From Exilibacterium tricleocarpae (lineage in GTDB: Bacteria > Pseudomonadota > Gammaproteobacteria > Pseudomonadales > Cellvibrionaceae): a stretch of DNA of 64,000 nucleotides. A program made the translations under genes and the position numbers. Location of the stretch: the NCBI RefSeq assembly GCF_007004655.1, contig NZ_ML660092.1, positions 124,001 to 188,000 on the forward strand, in the 5' to 3' direction. The notes below the pieces were generated by a model. The model worked only from the letters and a program-made list of their open reading frames with translations. It was not told the DNA's origin and searched no databases. This document shows positions 51,829-60,600 of the stretch, in pieces; position 1 is the first letter of the stretch; each line of letters starts with the position of its first letter.

Positions 51829-52316
51829 TGGACTCGGTGCGCAGCCAAAATCGCTGGCTGGTTGCGGTGCTGTTTCTCGGTGGCCTGGTGCTGGCCGTTT
51901 TCCCCCTGCCGTATGAACTGCGCTGGTTGCGGCCGGAGTTCACCGCCATGCTGGTGATCTATTGGATTACCGTTATGCCACAGCAATTTGGTGCCGGGTT
52001 GGCCTGGTGTGTGGGTATCCTGCAGGATGTGGTGGAGGGCGTAGTGTTGGGCGAGCACGCCCTGGCGCTCGTACTAGTGGCCTATGTGTGCCAACTTTCC
52101 TATCAACGCATCCGCAGTTATGCCGTCTGGCAGCAATCGGCGTGGGTGTTTGTGTTGGTGGGCATTCACCAACTTTTCAGCAACTGGGTACACAGCCTGC
52201 TGGGGTATTCGGCGCCGCCGCTGTTGTTTCTGTCGCCGGCATTTATGAGTGCGCTGTTGTGGCCTGTGGCTATTTTGCTGCTGGAGCGGCTGCGGTTGCG
52301 CTACCGGGTGACATGA
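51828..52316 (+). CDS. mreD: Rod-shape-determining membrane protein MreD
   Basis: 162 residues with five hydrophobic segments, a typical MreD. The start is GTG sharing one base with the mreC stop. Segments include WLVAVLFLGGLVLAVFPLPY and GAGLAWCVGILQDVVEGVVL, the latter the conserved loop of the family. It works with MreC in the elongation complex. Its stop overlaps the maf start (ATGA). Confidence 0.93.
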   Translation: MDSVRSQNRWLVAVLFLGGLVLAVFPLPYELRWLRPEFTAMLVIYWITVMPQQFGAGLAWCVGILQDVVEGVVLGEHALALVLVAYVCQLSYQRIRSYAVWQQSAWVFVLVGIHQLFSNWVHSLLGYSAPPLLFLSPAFMSALLWPVAILLLERLRLRYRVT

Positions 52317-52909
52317 CAGACGCGCACAGGTCCTCATCGCAGACCCTCTACCTGGCCTCCAAGTCTCCCCGGCGGCGTGAACTTTTGCGCCAGATCGGCG
52401 TCCCTTTTCAAATAGTCAGTGTCGATGTGCCGGAAATTCACGAGCCGGGCGAAGCGCCTGAGACCTATGTGGCACGCCTCGCTGCGGCCAAGGCTCGCGC
52501 CGGTAACCGCGCCGTGACCCTGGGGGCCGACACTATCGTCGTGTGTGACGAGCGGGTGTTGGAGAAGCCGGTGGATGAAGCCGACGCGCTGGCCATGCTG
52601 ATGCAGCTTTCCGGCCGCACCCACCAGGTAATGAGCGCCGTATCGCTGTATACGCCCGCCCGCCAACTGACCCGGACTTCGGTGACCGAGGTCCGGTTTC
52701 GCGTCCTCAGCCGTGCTGAGTGCAGCGCTTACTGGCGCACCGGTGAACCGCGAGACAAGGCCGGGGGCTACGCCATCCAGGGCTTGGGGGCGATCTTTGT
52801 GGCGTCTATCCAGGGCAGTTACAGTGGTGTCGTGGGGCTGCCGATCGAGCAGACCTGGGCGCTGTTAAAGGCGTTCGGGTTAACTTGGTGGCAGGGTGAC
52901 GGCGGCTGA
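52313..52909 (+). CDS. maf: Maf-family nucleotide pyrophosphatase
   Basis: 198 residues from the ATG at 52313, coupled to mreD by a four-base overlap; a longer in-frame extension to 51962 runs through mreD and is not real. The conserved N-terminal SxSPRRxELL motif reads LASKSPRRRELLRQIG; VTLGADTIVV and KPVDEADALAML, and DKAGGYAIQG near the end, are family signatures. Maf proteins hydrolyse modified or non-canonical nucleoside triphosphates (such as dTTP/UTP or m7GTP analogues), preventing their incorporation. Confidence 0.94.
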   Translation: MTDAHRSSSQTLYLASKSPRRRELLRQIGVPFQIVSVDVPEIHEPGEAPETYVARLAAAKARAGNRAVTLGADTIVVCDERVLEKPVDEADALAMLMQLSGRTHQVMSAVSLYTPARQLTRTSVTEVRFRVLSRAECSAYWRTGEPRDKAGGYAIQGLGAIFVASIQGSYSGVVGLPIEQTWALLKAFGLTWWQGDGG

Positions 52910-52921
52910 ACGGGCGCATGT

Positions 52922-52957
52922 TGAAAGGAACAAAACGGGTGAAAGGAACAAGACGGG
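52922..52957 (+). repeat. 18-bp tandem duplication carrying two Shine-Dalgarno copies
   Basis: TGAAAGGAACAAAACGGG (52922-52939) is followed by TGAAAGGAACAAGACGGG (52940-52957), one mismatch. Each copy has AAAGGA. It lies between the maf stop and the rng ATG at 52962, so the duplication leaves the second AAAGGA about 13 bases from the start codon. Confidence 0.9.
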
Positions 52958-52961
52958 CATT

Positions 52962-54440
52962 ATGAGCGAAGAAATACTGGTCAATGTGGCGCCCACGGAA
53001 ACCCGCGCCGCGCTGGTGGAAAACGGCATGTTGCAGGAGGTGTATATCGAGCGCACCCAGCGCAAGGGGTTTGTCGGCAACATCTATTTCGGCAAGGTGG
53101 TGCGGGTGTTACCGGGTATGCAGGCGGCTTTTGTGGAAATCGGCCTGGAGCGGGCCGGCTTTATCCACGCCGCCGATATTGCCCCGCTGGATGAAGACGG
53201 TATGGAAGACCGCAAAGCCGAGGTGGCGGATATCCGCCTGCTGGTGCGCGAGGGACAGTCGCTGGTAGTACAGGTGACCAAAGACCCGATCGGCACCAAG
53301 GGCGCGCGGCTCACCACCCATTTGTCGGTGTCCGCCCGCTATCTGGTCTATATGCCCTATACCCGCCATATCGGTATTTCCACCCGCATCGAGGACGAGC
53401 AGGAACGGGAGCGGCTGAAGCTGCTGGTGCAGCAGGCAGTGACCGATTACCAACCCGAGTACAGTGGTGGATTTATCGTACGCACGGTGGCTGAAGGTGT
53501 CAGCGAAGATGAATTGCGTGCCGATATTCCCTTTTTATTCAAGTTGTGGGCGGATCTGGATGCCGCCATCGGGAAAGCCGACAAGCCGATGGTGATTCAC
53601 GAAGACCTGCCGCTGTTTATGCGCACACTGCGGGACCTGGTCAAGCCGCATATCGAAAAGGTGAGAATCGATTCCCGCGAGGCCTACGGTAAAATGTCCG
53701 GTTTCGCCCAGCTCTATGCGCCGGAAATTCACGACCGCATCGAGCACTACCCCGGCGAGCGGCCGCTGTTCGATCTCTATGGGGTGGAGGATGAAATTCA
53801 AAAAGCCCTGGAAATCAAGGTCCAGTTGAAATCCGGCGGCTATCTGATCATCGAGCAGACGGAGGCCATGTCGACTATCGATGTCAACACCGGTGCCTTC
53901 GTCGGGCACCGCAATCTGGAAGAAACCATCTTCAAGACCAATTTGGAGGCGGCCACCGCCATCGCCCGGCAACTGCGCCTGCGCAATCTCGGCGGCATGA
54001 TCATTATCGATTTTATCGATATGCGCGACCCCGAGCACCGGCGCCAGGTGTTGCGCACCCTGGAGAAGATGATGGAGAGAGATCACGCCAAAACCAGCAT
54101 CACCGGCGTGTCGGAGCTGGGGCTGGTGGAGATGACGCGCAAGCGCACCCGCGAATCCCTGTGGCAGGTGATGTGTGAGCCCTGTCCTGTCTGTGGTGGT
54201 CGCGGCACGCTGAAATCGTCCGAAACCGTCTGTTACGAGGTATTCCGTGAAATATTGCGCGAGGCGCGCACCTACGACAACGAGAAATTTCTGGTGCTGG
54301 CCTCGCAGACGGTCATCGACCGGCTGCTCGATGAGGAATCGGCGAATGTCGCAGATTTGGAAGAATTTATTGGTCGTACCGTCCAATTTCAGGTGGAATC
54401 CATTTATAGTCAGGAGCAATACGACATAATTCCCGTCTAA
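52962..54440 (+). CDS. rng: Ribonuclease G
   Basis: 492 residues from the ATG at 52962 (MSEEILVNVAPTETRAALVE, the normal RNase G start). An S1-like domain at the N-terminus (VGNIYFGKVVRVLPGMQAAF), catalytic Asp residues in TIDVNTGAFVG and IIIDFIDMRD, and the zinc-link CxxC in CEPCPVCGGRG are present. It is the short homologue of RNase E without the degradosome scaffold. It processes the 5' end of 16S rRNA and degrades some mRNAs. It follows maf by about 50 bases and precedes yhdP by about 110. Confidence 0.96.
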   Translation: MSEEILVNVAPTETRAALVENGMLQEVYIERTQRKGFVGNIYFGKVVRVLPGMQAAFVEIGLERAGFIHAADIAPLDEDGMEDRKAEVADIRLLVREGQSLVVQVTKDPIGTKGARLTTHLSVSARYLVYMPYTRHIGISTRIEDEQERERLKLLVQQAVTDYQPEYSGGFIVRTVAEGVSEDELRADIPFLFKLWADLDAAIGKADKPMVIHEDLPLFMRTLRDLVKPHIEKVRIDSREAYGKMSGFAQLYAPEIHDRIEHYPGERPLFDLYGVEDEIQKALEIKVQLKSGGYLIIEQTEAMSTIDVNTGAFVGHRNLEETIFKTNLEAATAIARQLRLRNLGGMIIIDFIDMRDPEHRRQVLRTLEKMMERDHAKTSITGVSELGLVEMTRKRTRESLWQVMCEPCPVCGGRGTLKSSETVCYEVFREILREARTYDNEKFLVLASQTVIDRLLDEESANVADLEEFIGRTVQFQVESIYSQEQYDIIPV

Positions 54441-54549
54441 GCATTAGCGGTATCCGGTTGCGTGGCTCCCCGGCGGGGGGCGGGTTGGGTTGAACACCCG
54501 CCGGGCAGCGGACCGCAGCGACTGGTAACTGGAGTCTAAAGCCTGAAAT

Positions 54550-57500
54550 ATGCCCAAATATATTCGCATTCTGGTGAAAAACTTTTGGCGTATCTTCGCC
54601 GTGATGCTGATTGCGAGTGCGGTGCTGGTGCAGTTGGGACGGGAGCTGTCGCCGCTGGTGGGTGACTACCGCGACTCCTTTAGTACCTATTTGTCCGAGA
54701 CGCTGGGTGTCAATGTCACCATCGATGCACTGCAGGCTCAGTGGAGCGGCCTGACCCCGCAATTGCGCCTGAGCGGCCTGCAGCTCAGCAGCGACGACGA
54801 CGTCGCCATTCTCTCTATTCGCGAAGCGACCGCCGAACTGGGATTACTGCGGTCTCTGTGGCAGTGGGAGCTGGCCTGGGGCCAGGTGTCGCTGGCCGAC
54901 ATTGAGGCTTCTTTTATACAGGCGGAGGACGGCGGCTGGGGTATTGCCGGCCTCGCGCAGACCACTGCCGCCGATACGTCCGCCACCATCGATGACCCAT
55001 TGGATGTGTTCCTGCTCGGCCGGCATATCGAAATCCACCGCGCCATGCTGCGATTTGAATTTGTCACCGGTCACGAGACCGAGGTCGAGGTGCCCCATAT
55101 CCTGCTGGAGAACAGCCGTACCTTCCACCGCCTGACGGCGGGGCTCACGCTCGACGGCCGGGCCGATACCGCGCGGCTGGTGCTCGAGGGCCGCGGTGAT
55201 CCGCGCGATAAAGACAGTTTTCAAGCCCGGGGCTACCTGAAACTCCACAGCTTCCCGCTGGAAAAGCCCGTGGCTGCGCTGGCCCGACAGGTCTGGCAAA
55301 ACCTGCCCGACGGCCAGTGGCGGGAAGGTCATACCCTGGACCTGGAGATGTGGATCGAAACCGCCGGCGGCGGCGGTTACGATCTGCAGGGGCTGATCAA
55401 CATCGACGGCGTGCCCTGGGCACCGACATCCTACCCCGACGGACCGACCGAGCCCGGCCTGGATTTGCCGCAGCACCTATCCAGTGCGGTGACCGGGCGC
55501 TGGACCGGCGCCGGTGGCTGGCGCCTGGCCCTGCAGGATGCCCAACTCGCCTGGCCGGGCAATCGCTCGCCCAATTTTAATCTGGTGGTGAGCGCTGGAC
55601 CGGACCAGTCGCTTAACGTGCAAACCGATAAGCTGGTGTTGGCGGACTGGCTGGCCCTGGCGTCGCGCCACGGCTATCTGCGGGGGCGCCTGGCGCAGGT
55701 GTTGGAGACGCTCGAGCCCCGCGGCGCGCTGCACCACGTGCAACTGCAACTGGACCTCGGCGGTGATGCCACGGATTTCACCTTGAAGGCCAACCTGGGC
55801 CAGGTGTCGGTAGCCGCCTGGCAGGGTGCACCGGCCCTGGAGCAGGTTGACGGCTATATCGAGGCCGGCAAACGCGGCGGTGTGGTGGAGCTGGATGCGC
55901 GCCAGGGCTTTTCCATGCACTACCCGACAATTTATACAGAGCCGCTGGCCTACCAGAGTGCCCACGGGCAGGTGGCCTGGCAGTTACGCCCTGAAAACAA
56001 CAGCATCTACATCAACAGCGGTCCGCTGGCCATGCGGGGCGACGACGGCCTGGTGAATGGCTATTTTCACATTTACCTGCCCTGGGAAAAGGACACGGCG
56101 CCATCGAATATGACGCTGGTGATCGGGCTGCAGAACAGCGAAGCCAAATACCATAAAAAATACGTACCCTTTACTGTGGCGGAACCCCTGCGCGAATGGC
56201 TCGACCGCAGCCTCGGCAGCGGCCGTATTGAACAGGGCGGCTTTATCTATCAGGGTTCCCTGGCCAAGGGCAAGGGCGCCGGGCGGGCGCTGCAGCTGTA
56301 TCTGGATATCAAAGACGCCACCCTGAATTACCACCCCGACTGGCCGGCGCTGACCGAGGTTGACGCCGTGCTCAATATGAACGATCTCAAGGTCGATGTG
56401 GCCGTGCAGGAGGCACGACTTTACGGCAGTCGCCTCGGCCCGACGCTGGTGGCGGTGGCCCCCAACCCGATGGGGCAGGGCAGCCTGCTCGGCGTCAAGG
56501 GCACGGTTGTCGGCGATGCTGCCGACGGTTTGCGGGTATTGCGCGAGAGCATGATCCGCCGCTACGTTGACGACAGTTTTGACCAGTGGCGCATGCAGGG
56601 CGATATGCGTGCGGATATCACCCTGTCGATTCCGCTGGTGGCGGGGGAGCCCGGCGAGTTGCATCAGGTGCGCGTGGACCTGGCCGATACCGACCTCAGT
56701 ATGGACGAACTGAAGCTGGGCTTTACCGGCTTGCAGGGTCGCATCAACTACTCGTCAGTGGATGGCATCAAGGCGCAAAAGGTAAGCGGTGTCCTGTGGG
56801 ACAAGCCGGTCAGTTTATCCATCGAGAATCCCGCCAATGCCGACGGCGGTCGCGATACGGTGGTCGATCTGCGCGGTAGTGTGGCCACGGAAACCCTCGC
56901 CCACTGGAGCCGGACCCCGGAGCTGTTATTTACCGAAGGCGATTTACCCTACCTGGCGCGGCTGCGCATACCGCCCCGGGACGCCGATCGGGATTACGAC
57001 GCCCTGCTGAATGTCAGCTCGAATATGCAGGGCGTAGCGGTGGACCTGCCGGCGCCCTATGGCAAGCCGGCCGATACTGCCCGCCCGCTGCAGGTGCTGA
57101 TCCCCATCCGCGACGGCGAGAGTCGCTACGATGTCCGCTATGGCGAACTGGCCCACGGCCTGTTTTTGGAGTCGGGGGGACGGATTGTCAAAGGCGCGGT
57201 GGGACTGGGCAGCAAAGCGGTGTTGCCGGCGGCGGCCGGTACCCTGGCGCTCACCGGCCGGGCGGGGGAGGTGATCTTCGACGAATGGGCTGAAGTGATT
57301 GAGCGCTACCAGGTATATGAAAGCCAGATTGCCGCGCTGGATCAAGCGGGGGAAGAGGGCGGCGCCAAACAGCAGGCGCAGGCTATCACTACCGAAGTCG
57401 ATTTACTGATCGGTAACCTGAGGCTGTCCGACCTCGAACTGGAAGCCCTGCGGGTAAGCGGCAAGAGTCAGACCGATGGCTGGCGCCTGAAACTGGCCAA

Positions 57501-58602
57501 CCAAACGCTGGCCGGCAACCTCGGTTGGTATGGCGATGAGCGGCCGCTGGCGTTGGAGCTGGAATATCTGCGGCTGCCTGCCGCCGAGGACGAGGGTGAG
57601 ACGCAAAGCGACGCAGAAACAACGCGCAGCGATCCCCTGGCCGGGTGGAATCTCGACGAGGCGATCGCCGTGGATTTTTCCACCCGGGAATTTTCCATCG
57701 GCACCGATGATTACGGCTCCTGGTCTTTTTTACTCAGGCCCAGAGATAACGGTGTACTGGTGAGTGACCTGCGCGCCTCGGTCAGGGGGGCGGACATCCG
57801 CGGTATGCAGGATAACACCGGCGCCCGCCTGTTATGGCAACGCCGCGATGGCGGCCACGTCAGCCAGTTCAGCGGGCGTCTTATGGCGGCGGATTTGGGC
57901 GCGGTCCTGCAGCAGTGGCAGCAGCCAAAATTGATCGAGAGCACCTCTGCGGTGTTCGAGATGGACTTCGAATGGCCCGGTTCGCCGGCGGCTTTGGGTA
58001 TCAAAGAGTTGTCGGGCAAACTGCGCAGTAAACTGACCAAGGGCCGTTTTATCAGCGGCGGCGGCACCGGCAACAATCCATTGTTGCGACTGCTGGGGCT
58101 GTTTAACTTCGACACCTGGGCACGACGCCTGAAGCTCGATTTCTCGGACCTGTTGAAAGACGGCATGGCCTACGATGAAATCAGCAGCGAGATGGAGTTT
58201 GATCAGGGCACGGTGTATCTGCTGGAGCCGATGCGCGTGAAAACCCCGTCGAGCAAACTGCAAATGGCGGGTACTATCGACCTCGATCACGAACAGCTCG
58301 ATGCCACCCTGGTGGCGACCCTGCCGGTGGGCGGTAACCTTACTTTGCTGGCGGCTTTTGCGGCGGGGCTGCCCGCCGCCGCCGGGGTTTATGTGGCCAG
58401 CAAAATTTTCAAGAAGCAGGTCGATAAGGTGGCGAGTGTCAGCTACAGCATGAGCGGCGATTGGGGCGATCCGAAATTTCAGTTTGAACGCCTGTTTGAC
58501 GACAAGGCGGCCAAGCGCGCCGGTGAGGATACCCGCAAAGAAGCGGAAACCAATGGCCAGACACCGCCGGCGCAAACCGAGCAGCGCGAGGGCAGTTCCT
58601 GA
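54550..58602 (+). CDS. yhdP: YhdP-type AsmA-like phospholipid transport protein
   Basis: 1350 residues. One N-terminal membrane anchor (FWRIFAVMLIASAVLVQLG) precedes a huge periplasmic region of alternating beta-strands, as expected for the long groove of AsmA-like/bridge-like lipid transporters. The C-terminal DUF3971/AsmA-like section has LLRLLGLFNFDTWARRLKLD and LAAFAAGLPAAAGVYVASKI. YhdP moves phospholipids between inner and outer membranes, redundantly with TamB and YdbH. The extreme C-terminus is charged and low-complexity. The stop overlaps the next start (TGATG). Confidence 0.94.
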   Translation: MPKYIRILVKNFWRIFAVMLIASAVLVQLGRELSPLVGDYRDSFSTYLSETLGVNVTIDALQAQWSGLTPQLRLSGLQLSSDDDVAILSIREATAELGLLRSLWQWELAWGQVSLADIEASFIQAEDGGWGIAGLAQTTAADTSATIDDPLDVFLLGRHIEIHRAMLRFEFVTGHETEVEVPHILLENSRTFHRLTAGLTLDGRADTARLVLEGRGDPRDKDSFQARGYLKLHSFPLEKPVAALARQVWQNLPDGQWREGHTLDLEMWIETAGGGGYDLQGLINIDGVPWAPTSYPDGPTEPGLDLPQHLSSAVTGRWTGAGGWRLALQDAQLAWPGNRSPNFNLVVSAGPDQSLNVQTDKLVLADWLALASRHGYLRGRLAQVLETLEPRGALHHVQLQLDLGGDATDFTLKANLGQVSVAAWQGAPALEQVDGYIEAGKRGGVVELDARQGFSMHYPTIYTEPLAYQSAHGQVAWQLRPENNSIYINSGPLAMRGDDGLVNGYFHIYLPWEKDTAPSNMTLVIGLQNSEAKYHKKYVPFTVAEPLREWLDRSLGSGRIEQGGFIYQGSLAKGKGAGRALQLYLDIKDATLNYHPDWPALTEVDAVLNMNDLKVDVAVQEARLYGSRLGPTLVAVAPNPMGQGSLLGVKGTVVGDAADGLRVLRESMIRRYVDDSFDQWRMQGDMRADITLSIPLVAGEPGELHQVRVDLADTDLSMDELKLGFTGLQGRINYSSVDGIKAQKVSGVLWDKPVSLSIENPANADGGRDTVVDLRGSVATETLAHWSRTPELLFTEGDLPYLARLRIPPRDADRDYDALLNVSSNMQGVAVDLPAPYGKPADTARPLQVLIPIRDGESRYDVRYGELAHGLFLESGGRIVKGAVGLGSKAVLPAAAGTLALTGRAGEVIFDEWAEVIERYQVYESQIAALDQAGEEGGAKQQAQAITTEVDLLIGNLRLSDLELEALRVSGKSQTDGWRLKLANQTLAGNLGWYGDERPLALELEYLRLPAAEDEGETQSDAETTRSDPLAGWNLDEAIAVDFSTREFSIGTDDYGSWSFLLRPRDNGVLVSDLRASVRGADIRGMQDNTGARLLWQRRDGGHVSQFSGRLMAADLGAVLQQWQQPKLIESTSAVFEMDFEWPGSPAALGIKELSGKLRSKLTKGRFISGGGTGNNPLLRLLGLFNFDTWARRLKLDFSDLLKDGMAYDEISSEMEFDQGTVYLLEPMRVKTPSSKLQMAGTIDLDHEQLDATLVATLPVGGNLTLLAAFAAGLPAAAGVYVASKIFKKQVDKVASVSYSMSGDWGDPKFQFERLFDDKAAKRAGEDTRKEAETNGQTPPAQTEQREGSS

Positions 58603-59441
58603 TGCGCATTGCCGCGCTGCAGATGGTCAGTACACCGGTGCTGGCGGACAACCTGGCCGTCGCCGAACGGTTGCTTGCCGAAGCGGCAGACGGCGGCGCC
58701 GAACTGGCGGTCCTGCCGGAAAACTTCGCCGTGTTCGGCAAGCGCGACCTGTTGTCGGAGGGCGAAGCGGAGCGCCATAGCACAGGACCGATGCGCACTT
58801 ACTTGCGCCGGTGCGCGCAACGGTTCGGACTCTGGTTAGTCGGCGGAACCCTACCTACCGTCGCCCCCCATGCCGGCGTGCAGCCGCCACCACAGCGGGT
58901 CTTTGCGGCGAGCTTCGTCATCAATGCGCAGGGCGAGGAGGTGGGTCGCTACGATAAGGTGCACTTGTTTGATGTCGATGTGAATGATGGCCAGGGCCGC
59001 TATCGGGAATCCGACACCTTCGCCCCGGGCAAGCGGCCGGAGGTGGTGGAGACACCCTGGGGCCGGTTGGGGGTGGCGGTTTGCTACGATCTGCGCTTCC
59101 CGGAGTACTTTCGCCTGCTGGTGGATGACGGGGCGGAGTTGATTGTGGTTCCCTCGGCCTTTACTTATGTGACCGGCAAGGCTCACTGGCAGATACTGAT
59201 GCAGGCACGCGCTGTTGAAAACCTGTGTTATATGGCAGGTGCCTGCCAGGGCGGGCAACACGACAGCAAGCGGCGCACCTGGGGCGACTCCATGGTGGTC
59301 GATCCCTGGGGTGCCGTGTTGGCCCGTCGGCCCCAGGGCGAGGGCGTGGTGATCGCCGACATCGATTTTGGTGAAGTGGCCCGCCGGCGCGGCACTATGC
59401 CGGTGCACCGCCACCGCCGGTTTTCGATAGCGCCGCTGTAA
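58602..59441 (+). CDS. Nit2-like carbon-nitrogen hydrolase (deaminated glutathione amidase-like)
   Basis: 279 residues of the nitrilase superfamily. The Glu-Lys-Cys triad is Glu in VLPENFAVFG, Lys in YDKVHLFDVDV, and Cys in AVCYDLRFPEYFR. The Nit1/Nit2 relatives hydrolyse deaminated glutathione or omega-amides, repairing a metabolite by-product. It is translated from an ATG sharing one base with the yhdP stop and is last in the mreB cluster. In Pseudomonas the next gene is tldD; here a repeat-rich spacer follows. Confidence 0.92.
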   Translation: MRIAALQMVSTPVLADNLAVAERLLAEAADGGAELAVLPENFAVFGKRDLLSEGEAERHSTGPMRTYLRRCAQRFGLWLVGGTLPTVAPHAGVQPPPQRVFAASFVINAQGEEVGRYDKVHLFDVDVNDGQGRYRESDTFAPGKRPEVVETPWGRLGVAVCYDLRFPEYFRLLVDDGAELIVVPSAFTYVTGKAHWQILMQARAVENLCYMAGACQGGQHDSKRRTWGDSMVVDPWGAVLARRPQGEGVVIADIDFGEVARRRGTMPVHRHRRFSIAPL

Positions 59442-59573
59442 TCGCAGCGGCGGGGAATTTATTTTCTCCTGCAGTCTCTAAATGTTTTAGTGAGTGACGC
59501 TTAAGCGCGAGAGCGCTAACTGAGCGGTCTGGCCCGAATGGCACTTACTTAAGCTAATATATGCTAATTGACC

Positions 59574-59685
59574 GGTCTGGCTCTGGTTGAGGCCTTCAGA
59601 AACACGCCGTAAACTCGTCCCTGAGGGCTTCGCGACAGCATCCCTGCTGTCGAGAGTTTCTGAAGGCCTCAACCAGAGCCAGACC
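59574..59685. mobile_element. MITE-like 112-bp element with 30-bp perfect inverted ends
   Basis: Bases 59574-59603 and 59656-59685 are exact reverse complements over 30 positions (outer end GGTCTGGCTCTGGTTGAGGC). The 52-base interior has its own hairpin, CGACAGCA-TCCC-TGCTGTCG (59633-59652). No protein is encoded and no clear target duplication flanks it. Size and symmetry fit a non-autonomous repeat (MITE or REP/BIME type). I checked for integron attC ends and do not find the expected core sites. Confidence 0.55.
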
Positions 59686-59709
59686 TCCCTTCAGCACGCT
59701 TAATCGAGG

Positions 59710-59769
59710 TCGATGTAGTTGTCGATGTAGTTGTCGATTTAGTTGTCGATTTAGTTGTCGATTTAGTTG
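59710..59769. repeat. 12-bp tandem repeat x5
   Basis: Units at 59710 and 59722 are TCGATGTAGTTG; those at 59734, 59746 and 59758 are TCGATTTAGTTG. It starts 24 bases after the inverted-repeat element. The same 12-base period is seen at three other spacers in the window. Confidence 0.95.
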
Positions 59770-60011
59770 CGGCGGCAATCGGTAGACTGATGCAAATACG
59801 CTCAAGGAAGTGCCAGTCCGGTCTGGCAGGCGAGTGGGCCTTCAGATTGGGTGGGGATGGATAACGGGGGGCAAACGGCCTTGAGCAAGTGCCGTGAGAC
59901 TCTGTGGTTTACATTGTATTGTTCAGCGTGTTTTGTGCAGGTTGTATGGCTCAGTCTGCAGGGTTTGAGGTTTTACCGCAGAGGCTGCGGGCTGTATTGG
60001 AAACTAGTGTT

Positions 60012-60545
60012 ATGATGATCCGTTTTTTCAAAATATTGTTGTTAATTGCCGTAATCGGAGGGGTAAGTGCCTGCACTCACGATCTGCAGGCGTCGGAAGC
60101 GGAGACTGTGCTGAGCCCCGCTGCCGCCAAACAGCTTATCGCGACCGGTCAGGACCTCGACACGATTCCCAAGCAGACCTGGCAGCAATTGCTGACCAAG
60201 GAGCAGTACCGCATTTTGTGGAAGAAGGGTACCGAGCGGGCGTTTACCGGCTCGCTTTTGAACAACAAAGTCAAAGGCACTTATGTGACAGCCGGCTGCC
60301 GGATTCCCGTGTTCCGCTCCGAGCACAAGTTTAAATCGGGCACCGGTTGGCCCAGTTTTTGGGAGGTGTTGGATAAGGACAATGTGATTTTGGAGAAAGA
60401 CTTCAGTTGGGGTATGCGCCGGACTGAAGTGTTGTCCAAATGCGGCGAACACCTGGGGCATGTCTTTGAAGATGGACCCGCGCCCACCGGGCTGCGTTAC
60501 TGCATCAACTCGGCGGCGCTGTTGTTTGTACCCGATGAACAGTAA
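60012..60545 (+). CDS. msrB: Methionine sulfoxide reductase B, predicted lipoprotein
   Basis: About 177 residues from the ATG at 60012 (second ATG at 60015). The N-terminus is a lipoprotein signal: [17 protein letters not shown] with Cys in the lipobox, so it is anchored in the envelope. The MsrB domain has [25 protein letters not shown] and [24 protein letters not shown], where the catalytic Cys is in LRYCIN. The two CxxC zinc motifs of many MsrB proteins are incomplete (YVTAGC and VLSKCG), so it is the zinc-free type. It reduces methionine-R-sulfoxide in proteins, here probably in the periplasm. An electron donor for this location is not encoded nearby. Confidence 0.9.
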   Translation: MMIRFFKILLLIAVIGGVSACTHDLQASEAETVLSPAAAKQLIATGQDLDTIPKQTWQQLLTKEQYRILWKKGTERAFTGSLLNNKVKGTYVTAGCRIPVFRSEHKFKSGTGWPSFWEVLDKDNVILEKDFSWGMRRTEVLSKCGEHLGHVFEDGPAPTGLRYCINSAALLFVPDEQ

Positions 60546-60561
60546 CCTGTGTTGCAACAGC

Positions 60562-60591
60562 CCCACCCCTGACCGGATGGTCCGGGGTGGG
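60562..60591. terminator. Shared terminator between msrB and the leucine-rich-repeat gene
   Basis: CCCACCCC (60562-60569) pairs with GGGGTGGG (60584-60591), and inside it GACC-GGAT-GGTC forms a second helix with a single mismatch between. It lies 17 bases after the msrB stop and 10 bases before the opposite gene's stop. No T-run, so strength is uncertain. Confidence 0.55.
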
Positions 60592-60600
60592 ATGGCAAGC

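Larger units (their letters stand above)
59442..60011. other. 570-base repeat-rich spacer between nit and msrB
   Basis: Contains, in order: a small hairpin AGCGC-GAGA-GCGCT near 59502-59515, an A/T-rich stretch with two GCTAAT copies around ATAT, a 112-bp element with perfect 30-bp inverted ends, and a 12-bp x5 tandem array. No reading frame here is convincing. The last 170 bases are the msrB leader. Confidence 0.6.

Noticed and set aside
51962-52312. Long N-terminal extension of Maf
   Set aside because: It runs through mreD in another frame; ATG 52313 with the four-base overlap gives the normal Maf length.
59574-59685. Integron attC site
   Set aside because: The arms are perfectly symmetric without the expected asymmetric core sites or extrahelical bases, and no integrase or cassette genes are present.
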